Below are positions 18,384 through 26,874 of a stretch of DNA of 64,000 nt, piece after piece. Within the stretch, counting starts at the first letter, position 1. The number at the start of each line of letters is the position of its first letter. Both the position numbers and the translations under genes were made by a program. The notes under the pieces are model-generated. The model made no database searches, was not told where the DNA came from, and was given only the letters and a program-made list of their open reading frames with translations. This DNA comes from Ureibacillus yapensis. GTDB lineage: Bacteria; Bacillota; Bacilli; Bacillales_A; Planococcaceae. The DNA lies in NCBI RefSeq assembly GCF_003515775.1, contig NZ_QWEI01000003.1:62001-126000 (forward strand), read 5' to 3'.

Positions 18384-18887
18384 CTATCTAGCAATTACTG
18401 TCCTTTCACTTATACAATAGATTTTTCCCTTCGCATCCTTAAAGGTATTTTTGATGACAAGAAAAGCGATAGGTCCTTTTTTGCCCTCTTTAACATGTGT
18501 ATCAATTACTTCAGTAGTGACATACACATCTGTACCAGCGACAATTGGATTAATAAATTTCTTCATTTCACCCCCGCCCATCACTCGAATTCCTTGTATG
18601 TTTGAAGGTAAGATCCCTCCTGTTTTCGGAGTTCCATCTTCATGCAAATCTTCTTCCTTTAATCCCACCGACCAATCTACAATGGATGCCACCATATTTG
18701 GAGGTGCAATGATATCTTCATATCCACGCTTCCTGGCATATTCACGGTCGGAATACAAAGGATTGTCATCACCAATGGCGAGAGCATAGCGCTTAATCAT
18801 TAAATCAGTGATGGTGCCAAGATGTTCTTCTTTCTTTTGACCTAGCATTACTCTGAAATGTTCTGAGACTTTTTCAATTACAGTCAT
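18384..18887 (-). CDS. MaoC-N-like (FAS1-type) hot-dog dehydratase partner
   Basis: 167 residues, ATG at 18887 with AAGGAG upstream. The N-terminal MaoC-type hot-dog has the segment YALAIGDDNPLYSDREYARKRGYEDIIAPPNMV, usual for the FAS1_DH/MaoC_N half, which binds CoA or lacks the full catalytic set. Adjacent N-type and C-type hot-dog genes usually make a heterodimeric R-specific hydratase. The gap to the next gene is short. The exact substrate cannot be read from sequence. Confidence 0.8.
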   Translation of the reverse strand: MTVIEKVSEHFRVMLGQKKEEHLGTITDLMIKRYALAIGDDNPLYSDREYARKRGYEDIIAPPNMVASIVDWSVGLKEEDLHEDGTPKTGGILPSNIQGIRVMGGGEMKKFINPIVAGTDVYVTTEVIDTHVKEGKKGPIAFLVIKNTFKDAKGKIYCISERTVIAR

Positions 18888-18941
18888 ATAAACATGCTCC
18901 TTTCATAAAAAGTATTAAACAAATACAAATCCATAGAGCTT

Positions 18942-20135
18942 CTACTTAATCACATTCTTTTCATGTAATTCAGAAAGATCTTCATCTGAAATATTAAGAA
19001 ACCTTTTTAATATCCAATCTGTATGTTCTCCTATTAAAGGGGCTGGTCGCACTTCATCAAGTGGTGAATCATATAAGCGAATAGGAGAGCCAGGAACTGA
19101 TACCTCTCCAGCTATCGGGTGAGTTACTTTCCGAATCATTTTACGTGCAATTAAATGTTCATCTTCGGCTACTTCCTGAATAGATAAAATTGGAGAGCAT
19201 GGAACATTCGCTTCTCTAAGTTCTTGAACAAGCTCCATCTTCTTCCTTTGTATTGTCCATTCACCGACAATGATGTCTACGTCATCAATATGCTTTGATC
19301 TGTTAACATTACTATTGAATCGCGGGTCGGTTAGTAAATCTTCCTGGTTCATATAAGTAACAAGATTCTCCCAATGTTTTTGAGTAATACAAAAAATTGC
19401 TATGAATCCATCTGAAGTTGGATATATGTTATATGGGGCAATCGCTAACCCACTATGACGATTACCTGTTCTTTCTGGAATATCATCTCGTTTGCTATAA
19501 TGTGCTGCTAGTGGAGACGCAAGGGTAGGGTAAATCGTATCATGCATTGAAACTTCAACTAGCTGGCCTTTTCCCGTTTTCTCACGCTGATACAAAGCAG
19601 TTGTAATTCCTCCAAACAAATGAATACCACCCATAAAATCAGCGACCGCAACTCCCGTTTTTACAGGCGGTCCTTCTGGAAAACCAGTACTAGTCACCAC
19701 ACCGCTAATTGCTTGTATGGTAACATCCATAGCTGGCAAATTTGCGTAAGGTCCATCTAATCCATATCCTTTTCCTGTTGCATAGATCAATCGGGGATTT
19801 ATTTCCTTTAAGGTAGAATAATCTAACCCTAATTTCGCCATTGTATTCAGGCTAAAGTTTTCCACCAACACGTCTGCTTTTTTGACAAGTTCAAGAAAAA
19901 GATTCCTTCCTTCTTCTGATTTTAAATCTAGGGCCATTCCATATTTATTAGAGTTCATCATCAAAAACGAATGTGTTATTTCTCCATCATGTACGCGTTG
20001 ATGCAGTATTTCTCCAGTCAAAGGTTCTATTTTGATGACTGTTGCTCCTTGATAAGCAAGCATTAACGTGCAATATGGTCCGTTATAAATTTGTCCCAAG
20101 TCAAGTACTACAATGTCTTCTAGCGCTTTTTGCAT
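18942..20135 (-). CDS. CaiB/BaiF family CoA-transferase (class III)
   Basis: 397 residues, ATG at 20135 with GGGGGTGAAATG upstream. Class III CoA-transferase: VVLDLGQIYNGPYCTLMLAYQGATVIKIEP at the start (CoA-binding Rossmann-like fold) and the catalytic Asp in VAVADFMGG near residue 168. It moves CoA from a donor thioester to a carboxylate, which would be the activation step for the acid imported by the ABC system. It lies between the AtuA pair and the MaoC pair. Confidence 0.85.
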   Translation of the reverse strand: MQKALEDIVVLDLGQIYNGPYCTLMLAYQGATVIKIEPLTGEILHQRVHDGEITHSFLMMNSNKYGMALDLKSEEGRNLFLELVKKADVLVENFSLNTMAKLGLDYSTLKEINPRLIYATGKGYGLDGPYANLPAMDVTIQAISGVVTSTGFPEGPPVKTGVAVADFMGGIHLFGGITTALYQREKTGKGQLVEVSMHDTIYPTLASPLAAHYSKRDDIPERTGNRHSGLAIAPYNIYPTSDGFIAIFCITQKHWENLVTYMNQEDLLTDPRFNSNVNRSKHIDDVDIIVGEWTIQRKKMELVQELREANVPCSPILSIQEVAEDEHLIARKMIRKVTHPIAGEVSVPGSPIRLYDSPLDEVRPAPLIGEHTDWILKRFLNISDEDLSELHEKNVIK

Positions 20136-20158
20136 AACATTTCACCCCCTAAAAATAC

Positions 20159-20518
20159 TTAATTTGACTGACTATTTACTAAGAAGTCTTTATTTATGAT
20201 TTCCTCGTCTATGTCAACTTCCATTCTTAAAATAATCGCTCCCATTGTCTTTCCTAAATTATCTAACCTAAGAGAAGAAGGACCACCCCCACCTAACGCT
20301 TCTTTTAAATGAAATTTAAGTGCTAGCACATTTGGTACTTCATATCGAATAACTTCCCCTTTAACAAGATCCCCATAAAAAGTTCTTACTTTATCTTCAG
20401 TAAGTTCTTCTTCCAAAATAGAATAGATTTGATTATTAGGAGCAAAAATATTTATATCCGAATCATTTCCTTTATCACCACAACGAACCTGAACTAAATC
20501 CTTTAAAAGTACCTTCAT
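20159..20518 (-). CDS. AtuA-like C-terminal domain protein
   Basis: 119 residues, ATG at 20518, two bases after the AtuA stop, with GAGGTG overlapping that stop. The body (VQVRCGDKGNDSDINIFAP, VLALKFHLKEALGGGG) matches the small C-terminal domain often fused to, or encoded right after, AtuA/DUF1446 proteins. Its role is not established in the family. The tight spacing and constant pairing suggest that the two polypeptides form one complex. Confidence 0.75.
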   Translation of the reverse strand: MKVLLKDLVQVRCGDKGNDSDINIFAPNNQIYSILEEELTEDKVRTFYGDLVKGEVIRYEVPNVLALKFHLKEALGGGGPSSLRLDNLGKTMGAIILRMEVDIDEEIINKDFLVNSQSN

Positions 20519-20520
20519 AA

Positions 20521-21867
20521 TTACACCTCTACTTTCACTTTTCTATCTACTATTCCTTTTGGTATCAAAATTGGACAAATACCTAACAACTGTGTTGCCT
20601 TGCCTCTGCTAATCAAACCCGTAAAAAATGGTGGTCCACTTAAACCTATAGGAGATACGATACGTGCCAGTTTGGTACCATCACCTTTCTTTTTAACCTT
20701 TATCGCTAACCTCAAGAAAACCTCATTTAAGTCTTTATCATGTTCGTTTATGACTGACTTGAACATAGAATTATAGCCTATATAAGAAATGTCTATATCT
20801 TCATAGTCAAGCTTGTCCCTCTCCATATGTGCCATAATTATTTCAGAAGCATATTTCGCCTTTTCAAGTGCGTCAGGCCAACTATATCCAAATATGGCTT
20901 CTGCCATATAGCCGTCAGCATAACCTATTAATGCTTTGTAAGTATCTGTAGAAGGTTTACCTGTTGTACCATATACGCGTACTTGATTTTCCCCTATATC
21001 CTCAAGACAAGTATCAGCTATATTAACCACTACATCTGGTAAAATATAATTATATGGATCATGTACCTCATATAAGAGTTGTTCCTTCAACGTATCACGT
21101 GAAACAAGACCGCCTGTACCAGGTGCTTTAGTCATGATTGCTTCCCCCGATTCCATTACCTCTGCGATTGGGAAACCAATATTAACCAAGTCTACAGAAC
21201 GCCAATCACCACTAAAGTTTCCTCCAACGGCCTGACCAGAACATTCCATTAAATGACCAATCGTCATCCCTTTTGCTAATTTATCCCATTCATCCCATCC
21301 CCATCCAAACTCATAAATCATAGGTGCAGCAAACTGAGCTGCATCAATCGTTCTGCCTGAAATAACAATATCTGCCCCTTGCTCTAGAGCTTTCACTAGT
21401 GGTTTTGCACCTAAGTAAGCGTTTGCAAAAAGCAAATCATAATTGCCTGCATTAAAAGGCTTCTTAGATTGCATATTGACTAAAAGATTTTTTTCCTTTA
21501 ATTCATCTATATTAGGCAGCATATCATCACCAAATACAACTGCAACCTTTAGATTTAAATTTAATTTTTCAATGATTTCATCGATAACTTTCTTTGCTCC
21601 TAAAGGGTTAATACCACCAGCATTTGTTAAAATTTTTACATTATGCTCTACACATAGCGGAAGAAGCGTTTCCATAAAAGGGCCAATATCTTTTGCAAAG
21701 CCCCACTCTGGGTTCTTTTGTCTATCTTTTTGTAAAATAGCCATCGTTAATTCTGCTAAAGCATCAAAGCACAAATAATCAATATTCCCTTTAGTAATAC
21801 TAGGAATGGCAGGAATGATTGAATCACCATAAAAACCGGTAGCAGCTCCAATTCGTATTTTTTTCAT
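20521..21867 (-). CDS. AtuA family protein (acyclic terpene utilisation, DUF1446)
   Basis: 448 residues, ATG at 21867 with GGAGGATGTTCA upstream. The start KKIRIGAATGFYGDS and the DYLCFDALAELTMAIL segment are characteristic of AtuA/DUF1446, named from the citronellol/geraniol catabolic cluster of Pseudomonas; its biochemical role is still unclear. Here there is no biotin-dependent geranyl-CoA carboxylase, so the pathway is not the classical Atu route. It occurs beside a CoA-transferase and an acyl-CoA dehydrogenase, a common context for this family outside terpene pathways. Confidence 0.8.
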   Translation of the reverse strand: MKKIRIGAATGFYGDSIIPAIPSITKGNIDYLCFDALAELTMAILQKDRQKNPEWGFAKDIGPFMETLLPLCVEHNVKILTNAGGINPLGAKKVIDEIIEKLNLNLKVAVVFGDDMLPNIDELKEKNLLVNMQSKKPFNAGNYDLLFANAYLGAKPLVKALEQGADIVISGRTIDAAQFAAPMIYEFGWGWDEWDKLAKGMTIGHLMECSGQAVGGNFSGDWRSVDLVNIGFPIAEVMESGEAIMTKAPGTGGLVSRDTLKEQLLYEVHDPYNYILPDVVVNIADTCLEDIGENQVRVYGTTGKPSTDTYKALIGYADGYMAEAIFGYSWPDALEKAKYASEIIMAHMERDKLDYEDIDISYIGYNSMFKSVINEHDKDLNEVFLRLAIKVKKKGDGTKLARIVSPIGLSGPPFFTGLISRGKATQLLGICPILIPKGIVDRKVKVEV

Positions 21868-21900
21868 TGAACATCCTCCAATTCAAAATGTTTAAATAAT

Positions 21901-23079
21901 TTATAATTTCCGTTTTCCGCTTAATAGATCTCTTGAAATTAACATTCTATGAACCTCTGATGGTCCCTCTCCTACTCTCTTAATTCTTAACTCTCTAAAC
22001 CATCTTTCAAAAGGCAATTCCTTGGTTAATCCCATTCCACCATAAATTTGAATTACACGATCCATTATTCGACCAGCAGCCTCTGTCGCATAAAGTTTTG
22101 CTGAAGAAGCCTCATACCTAGCATTTTCACCAAGATCTGCTTTCCATGCAGCTTCATAAGTCAGCCATCGGGCTGCACGTAATTCAATTTCAGAATCAGC
22201 AATCATCCATTGAATCGCTTGCTTATCTGCGAGTTTGCTTCCAAATGTTTCTCGAATATTAGCATATTCTATTGCTTTCTTAAGAGCAGCTGTTGCTATC
22301 CCAATACACCCAGCTGCGTAAGGAATGCGATTCCCAATCAACCATTTCTGAACATATTCGAAACCATGTCCAACTTCACCTAATATATTTTCTTCAGGAA
22401 CTTCAACATGATCAAAAAATAGCTCACAAGGATACCAAGAACGTATTACTGGAATGAGTTGATGCGAAAAACCTTTCATACCCTTCTCCACGATAAAGGC
22501 AGTAATCCCCTGTCTTCCCTCACCTGTTCTAGCGAAAACAATTCCATAGTCTGCTGTATCAGCACCAGTAATAAATACTTTTTGTCCATTTAATACCCAC
22601 TTATTCCTTGTTTTTTCTGCGCGAGTATGGATAGAGCGGGCTGGATCAGATCCCCCACTCGGCTCAGTAATAGCAATAAAGCCAGAGCGTTTTCCTTCAA
22701 GAGTTGGGTAAACAAATCTTTCTATTTGTCTTTTAGAACCATTGTACAAAATGTCTGGCGGAGATTCTCCGAAAGCTCCTAGAGCAGGATTATAAGCGCC
22801 TAATTTATGCTGAGAAGCTTCCTCAGCAATAATTGTACGTGCAAAAATACTAAGCCCTTGTCCCCCAAATTTTCTTGGAACGGAATATTGATACAAACCA
22901 GCCCTCTTAGCTTTTTCTTGTAATTGGGATAGCTTCTCTTTCTGTATATGGGTAGCCTCAAAGTCCAAGTCTTCTTCTAATGGAATCACTTCATCACGAA
23001 TAAAATCTTTTACCATTTTCCGTAACATTTTTAATTCATCTGACAATACAAAGCCATCAAAATTAATCTTGGTCGTCAA
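21901..23079 (-). CDS. Acyl-CoA dehydrogenase
   Basis: 392 residues, TTG start at 23079 with GGAGGAGATAAG upstream. Complete acyl-CoA dehydrogenase: N-terminal helical domain, FAD/substrate segment FIAITEPSGGSDPA (about 134-147), and C-terminal QIYGGMGLTKELPFERWFRELRI followed by GPSEVHRM. The catalytic Glu is probably the E of EGPSEVH or the one 100 residues earlier, depending on subfamily. It oxidises an acyl-CoA to the enoyl-CoA in the cytoplasm. It is the first gene of the long operon; the promoter region with direct repeats lies just upstream. Confidence 0.88.
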   Translation of the reverse strand: MTTKINFDGFVLSDELKMLRKMVKDFIRDEVIPLEEDLDFEATHIQKEKLSQLQEKAKRAGLYQYSVPRKFGGQGLSIFARTIIAEEASQHKLGAYNPALGAFGESPPDILYNGSKRQIERFVYPTLEGKRSGFIAITEPSGGSDPARSIHTRAEKTRNKWVLNGQKVFITGADTADYGIVFARTGEGRQGITAFIVEKGMKGFSHQLIPVIRSWYPCELFFDHVEVPEENILGEVGHGFEYVQKWLIGNRIPYAAGCIGIATAALKKAIEYANIRETFGSKLADKQAIQWMIADSEIELRAARWLTYEAAWKADLGENARYEASSAKLYATEAAGRIMDRVIQIYGGMGLTKELPFERWFRELRIKRVGEGPSEVHRMLISRDLLSGKRKL

Positions 23080-23140
23080 CTTATCTCCTCCATTACTACG
23101 ATTTCAATTAAAAAGAGAATATTCAGAAAATTATAACTTA

Positions 23141-23169
23141 ATAATCATTATAACTATTATAATCATTAT
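23141..23169. promoter_or_regulatory. 11-bp direct repeats upstream of the catabolic operon
   Basis: ATAATCATTAT occurs at 23141-23151 and again at 23159-23169, an 18-base period, 62 bases upstream of the acyl-CoA dehydrogenase start. The position suits an operator. The GntR/FCD regulator encoded at the far end of the operon is the natural candidate, though its sites are usually short inverted repeats. Confidence 0.4.
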
Positions 23170-23235
23170 GTCAATTCCAAAATTTTTATGACTGTTACCA
23201 TTGACTACATATTAAAAAACTAACAATACATAGAA

Positions 23236-23269
23236 AAAAAGTCACATCTTCTGCAAGATGTGACTTTTT
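23236..23269. terminator. Bidirectional intrinsic terminator
   Basis: Perfect 15-bp arms (23236-23250 and 23255-23269) around the tetraloop CTGC, with A5 at one end and T5 at the other. It separates the catabolic operon promoter from the region to the right. Confidence 0.75.
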
Positions 23270-23413
23270 GTTATGACAAGTTTTCACCTCATTTCCTTTC
23301 TTTTAAAATGTCGGCTTCTAACTCACCAACCTTAATTAAAAATGAGTTTATCTATAATTATTTCGAATTATGTAATTTTGTACAATCAATTAAGGAATTA
23401 AATGGTCCTATAC

Positions 23414-23446
23414 AAAAAAAGACGCTTTCCAGTTTTAGAAAAGCGC
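23414..23446 (-). terminator. Intrinsic terminator of the CWC-protein gene
   Basis: Minus strand: CGCTTTTC, loop, GAAAGCG, then a run of seven T (23420-23414). It follows the 66-residue gene at 23553. Confidence 0.6.
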
Positions 23447-23552
23447 ACAGTTAAGAAAATCAAGTTGATTTGTTATTGAAGAAAATCTCCTTGCTCGTTG
23501 AACAAGACCGTGTCTCTATTTCATAAACTCATTAAAGTTCTTTGCCTAATCT

Positions 23553-23753
23553 CTATATTTTTTGCTCTTCCTTATATGTATTTAAACATTTTTTACATAC
23601 ACAATGTTTTCTTTTACTTTCTGCAGGAACTAATTCAAAAATCTCATTGGGAAACTTCTCTGCGTCACACCAGCAGTTACCATGTTCCCCTGCACCTGTC
23701 ATACACTCGTTTTCCTCTTTACATATAGGACAATATTTATTAACCAATAACAA
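23553..23753 (-). CDS. Cysteine-rich CWC family protein
   Basis: 64-66 residues with eight cysteines: CPIC near the start, then CMTGAGEHGNCWCDAEKFP and a terminal CVCKKCLNTY. The C-W-C with flanking cysteines is the hallmark of the small CWC family, presumed metal-binding and of unknown function. Start is TTG at 23753 or, better placed relative to GAGGAG, TTG at 23747. It has its own terminator at 23414-23446 and is a single-gene unit. Confidence 0.65.
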   Translation of the reverse strand: MLLVNKYCPICKEENECMTGAGEHGNCWCDAEKFPNEIFELVPAESKRKHCVCKKCLNTYKEEQKI

Positions 23754-23875
23754 TCACTCCTCAACCCGTCAATACTTCTACTTTATTTTAACATGAATAA
23801 TCCATTCATATTTAAGCGTGTTGTTTAATTATCCAGCCCAATTTGCTTATATACCATTCACCTAATTGTATTATT

Positions 23876-23917
23876 GAAGTAGTAGAAGTAGTAGAAGTAG
23901 TAGAAGTAGTAGAAGTA
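23876..23917. repeat. 9-bp tandem repeat (GAAGTAGTA), 4.7 copies
   Basis: Four exact copies of GAAGTAGTA followed by GAAGTA. It lies in a non-coding gap between two minus-strand genes. It is a microsatellite-like array with no spacers and is not CRISPR-like. Confidence 0.8.
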
Positions 23918-23926
23918 ATGACAAAC

Positions 23927-23951
23927 AAAAAAAGACCAGATAACCTGGCCT
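23927..23951 (-). terminator. Intrinsic terminator after the 104-residue gene
   Basis: Minus strand: a 7-bp stem (AGGCCAG/CTGGTCT, one G-U pair) with a 5-base loop, then seven T. It begins 5 bases past the stop at 23956. Confidence 0.6.
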
Positions 23952-23955
23952 CCTC

Positions 23956-24270
23956 TTAGTTACATTGCATCATTGCTTGTTCAAGCATATAGGTTTGTTC
24001 TTCGCGTTTTGCTGCTTCGTATTCTGCAACCGCTTCTTCTGGATAAAGTTTTTCAGCAAATAGTCTTTGAGCTAGCGTTAAATAACAAACTAGATGATCC
24101 TCAGTTTCATAATACTGAATTCGGGAATAATCCAGCTCTTCTTTAAGTCTTTGCAGTACATCAGAAGGATGATTATTTTTATAAATTGTGGAAACTAAAT
24201 TCTTTCTATTGTAAATCATAAGCTCTTCATATACTTTATTAAAAATAGTCCAAACAGGGTTCAAATCCAT
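23956..24270 (-). CDS. Uncharacterised 104-residue protein
   Basis: 104 residues with an excellent ribosome site (GGAGGTAATAAGG before the ATG at 24270) and its own terminator, so it is very likely a real gene. Predicted all-helical and charged, with a C-terminal stretch of Glu/Ala (EEAVAEYEAAKREEQ). There is no signal peptide, membrane helix or metal motif. I do not recognise the family. It appears to be a single-gene unit. Confidence 0.7.
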   Translation of the reverse strand: MDLNPVWTIFNKVYEELMIYNRKNLVSTIYKNNHPSDVLQRLKEELDYSRIQYYETEDHLVCYLTLAQRLFAEKLYPEEAVAEYEAAKREEQTYMLEQAMMQCN

Positions 24271-24544
24271 CCTTATTACCTCCAGCTAGTTTAGTAGTCT
24301 TATATAATGAATAGACAATTATTGAGATTTTTAAACCTGTTAAATTATAGCCTTTCTAGAAATTGTAGCTATTCCCTTCACTTTCAGTTACATATATTTG
24401 CTATTATTTAATACTGGCGAAAGGCTACACAGTAACCTATTCAAAGCAACTGCTAGATAGTTTGAAATAGTTTAATTGATTTCAAGCTGGGCATTGCAAC
24501 CTCTCCTCTTTGTATTTGTTATTATAAAAATGAAGTTAATCGGA
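24271..24544. other. Intergenic region, nothing identified
   Basis: AT-rich gap between the 104-residue gene and the decayed ORF. No start/RBS pair with a useful frame is seen; it should contain the promoter of the minus-strand gene. Confidence 0.4.
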
Positions 24545-24740
24545 GATGAAAAAATAGATCAAAAGGTTTTTCAAATTCTGCTGGAATCCAAAAGGATTTA
24601 TTTAAAAACCTAGACGAATTTAATGATGATTTCATGGATTGTGTTAAATCAAACAATGGCATGTTATGGGAGTAGTTGGTGAGCTTGAAGAAGATGAAGA
24701 TGAGGAGGAATATCCATCATACTCATTAGGTGAAAAGTAA
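24545..24740 (+). pseudogene. Decayed ORF fragment
   Basis: Coding-like pieces in different frames: DEKIDQKVFQILLESK; then LFKNLDEFNDDFMDCVKSNNGMLWE ending in a stop; then GVVGELEEDEDEEEYPSYSLGEK ending at 24740. The pieces are collinear and the acidic end is typical of small regulatory or antitoxin-like proteins. No intact reading frame remains. The family is uncertain. Confidence 0.35.
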
Positions 24741-24752
24741 GTACATAAAAGC

Positions 24753-24794
24753 AAGGATAGATGTACAGGAATTATACCGCTTGCATCTATCCTT
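24753..24794 (+). terminator. 11-bp hairpin after the decayed ORF
   Basis: AAGGATAGATG (24753-24763) and CATCTATCCTT (24784-24794) are exact complements with a 20-base loop. Only a short T-run follows, so it may be a weak terminator. Confidence 0.45.
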
Positions 24795-24949
24795 TCATAT
24801 ATGTCAGACCAAATTATAGGTAATTGTCGTTTAACATCATTCTCTCTACTTACATTATACTACTAATTTTAAATTCTTTATAGACTACTTATTCTAGAGT
24901 ACCTGCCCTATACTGTTATATACAAATCTAAAATATGAGGTGTATCAGT

Positions 24950-25366
24950 ATGAATAACAAAAACGATGTATTAGATAAGGGCCCTTTCTTTCATGGTACT
25001 AAAGCAGAACTTGGAATTGGAGATCTTTTAGAACCTCAACACTTATCAAATTACCAAGACAAAAAATCGAACTATATCTATTTCACTGCAACGTTGGATG
25101 CTGCTAAATGGGGTGCTGAATTAGCAACATCTAAATCAAAAGAAAGAATTTACATTGTAGAACCATTAGGTGATTTTGAAAATGATCCAAACTTAACTGA
25201 CAAAAGATTCCCTGGTAATCCAACACGATCTTATAGATCTAAATCGCCTCTGAAAATAGTAGCTGAATTAAGTTCATGGGAAAGACATTCCGATGATGAA
25301 ATAAACCATATGCTTACATCTTTAAAAAAGTTACGTGAACAAGGTAAAGCGGTAATTGATGATTAA
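24950..25366 (+). CDS. arr: Rifampin ADP-ribosyltransferase (Arr)
   Basis: 138 residues from the ATG at 24950, which has TGAGGTG seven bases upstream; an in-frame ATG at 24935 overlaps that site and is unlikely. It carries the Arr hallmarks: FFHGTKAELGIGDLL, NYIYFTATLDAAKWGAELA, RIYIVEPLG, then DPNLTDKRFPGNPTRSYRS. The enzyme transfers ADP-ribose from NAD to a hydroxyl of rifampin, inactivating the drug in the cytoplasm. Length and motifs are complete, so it should be active. It stands alone after a decayed ORF and before a gene-free stretch, a setting that fits past transfer, though no mobile gene is attached. Confidence 0.92.
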   Translation: MNNKNDVLDKGPFFHGTKAELGIGDLLEPQHLSNYQDKKSNYIYFTATLDAAKWGAELATSKSKERIYIVEPLGDFENDPNLTDKRFPGNPTRSYRSKSPLKIVAELSSWERHSDDEINHMLTSLKKLREQGKAVIDD

Positions 25367-25760
25367 TTATGGTTCAAAACAAAAAAATCTATTGGATTTC
25401 GTTTCTGGCCATATCCTAACCAAGGTGGATAAAAATCAGAGCAAGAGAGTTTCAATACCCGTATTTTTTAAAATCTGTACAAATAATAATCCCTCAATCT
25501 TCGAGGGGGGCTCTCTTAATAAACAACTTAGGTTTTTTATTTCCTCTATAACAAAGAATTTGTTCACTTCAGTTTGTATATAGGTAATTTCATTGCACAT
25601 TAGTTATATTCAGCTATTGTTCGTGAATTGGCTATTTGTGGTTGTCTCCCGCTGATGAGCGAATCGCATTTCGGCATTGAAAATGCGAACGATTAACACC
25701 TTAAAACTTATAATTATTCGCTTTCAAAAGAATTCAACATGTTCATGTTCTAAAAATAAG
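25367..25760. other. Gene-poor stretch after arr
   Basis: A 75-codon frame begins at 25356 inside the end of arr, but it has no ribosome site and no recognisable protein character. No terminator with a T-run is evident for arr. Probably decayed sequence. Confidence 0.4.
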
Positions 25761-25794
25761 AATCTAGCTGTTCACATTATTGAACAGCTAGATT
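25761..25794 (-). terminator. 14-bp hairpin terminator of the meta-cleavage operon
   Basis: AATCTAGCTGTTCA (25761-25774) and its exact complement (25781-25794) around a 6-base loop. On the minus strand it is followed by CTTATTTTTAG. It stands 33 bases past the dioxygenase stop. Confidence 0.65.
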
Positions 25795-25826
25795 TATCCT
25801 ATATATTCAACTTAAACAATCACACT

Positions 25827-26825
25827 TTACTCGTTGATTACTGTAGCTTTCGCCGGACCTGCATTAACAGTTAACTCCTGCTCTTCTGGATTTGCCCCGG
25901 CTTGTTCGCCCCAGTAAGTAAAACCGAGTTCCATTTCTTCCAGGGTCCATTCAATAGGCTCCCAATCAGGTTCGAAAATTAAATAGCCGTTTGAAAATAG
26001 CTCCAGTCGTACACCGCTGCCTGGATCCATTACATACACATACAACGCTTGAGAAATCCCGTGTTTTCCGGGACCAATGAATTTAATGCCATTTTCGGAT
26101 AAAATATCCGCTGCTCTTAAAATATCTTGAGCATTGTCCGACCAGTAAGCAAGATGATGCAGCTCATGAGCTGAATTGAATCGTGGATCTCCCATAACTG
26201 CGATATCATGTACCAAAGGGGTTACACTCATCCAAGCGCCCATCATTCCATCCTGTGGAGCTTTGATATATTCACGAATCTTAAATCCTAGTTTTTCTGA
26301 TAAAAAGTTTATCACTACATTAGGATCAGCATTTGTCCCGATATTCACATGATCGATGCGTCTTGGAGAAATGCCTTTTCTCCATGCCTTATAAGTTTGA
26401 TTTTTCAATGCTGCTTTACGTTCTGTATCTGCTTTTGTTTTTTCCATATCAAAATAGATTTCAAAATTGTGGCCGCTTGGAAGCTGGAAACGTATAGACT
26501 CCCCTTGCCCTTTTTCAACGCCCGCTTCAATTCTTGTTACCTCGACTCCAGCTTCTTCTAGTAATACCGCAAAGTTATTGACATCTTCACGTCGTTTTGC
26601 TTTCCATGCAATATGTTCAACCCGTGCTTCCGGGCCAGCTTTTAATGACAAGGTATGATGCTCAAAATCACCCCATGCACGCAAGTAGTGAACACCATTC
26701 TCTTCTTCTGTTTCTTCAAGACCTACCACTTCTTTAAAGAACCATAATGACTTTTCCAAATCGCTCGTAATGAGAGCCACATGTCCCAACTTTGCAATTT
26801 CCGGTAAATAGTTGAATTTTTCCAA
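25827..26825 (-). CDS. Extradiol (catechol 2,3-type) ring-cleavage dioxygenase
   Basis: 332 residues from a TTG at 26825, which has AAGGGGGA six bases upstream; the open frame continues into the previous gene without a site. Two-domain vicinal-oxygen-chelate protein: N-terminal domain GHVALITSDLEKSLWFF, catalytic domain with the Fe(II) ligands His in DHVNIG, His in ELHHLAYW and Glu in GVRLELF. It opens the ring of a catechol next to the diol (meta cleavage). It is third in a minus-strand operon after a C-C hydrolase and a flavin hydroxylase, a logical hydroxylate-cleave-hydrolyse set. Confidence 0.88.
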   Translation of the reverse strand: MEKFNYLPEIAKLGHVALITSDLEKSLWFFKEVVGLEETEEENGVHYLRAWGDFEHHTLSLKAGPEARVEHIAWKAKRREDVNNFAVLLEEAGVEVTRIEAGVEKGQGESIRFQLPSGHNFEIYFDMEKTKADTERKAALKNQTYKAWRKGISPRRIDHVNIGTNADPNVVINFLSEKLGFKIREYIKAPQDGMMGAWMSVTPLVHDIAVMGDPRFNSAHELHHLAYWSDNAQDILRAADILSENGIKFIGPGKHGISQALYVYVMDPGSGVRLELFSNGYLIFEPDWEPIEWTLEEMELGFTYWGEQAGANPEEQELTVNAGPAKATVINE

Positions 26826-26874
26826 AATGAATCCCCCTTTTATTATCAATTCACTCTCAAACTCGTATTTCCAT

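Noticed and set aside
23876-23917. Possible short CRISPR array
   Set aside because: Nine-base perfect tandem repeat with no spacers and no cas genes nearby.
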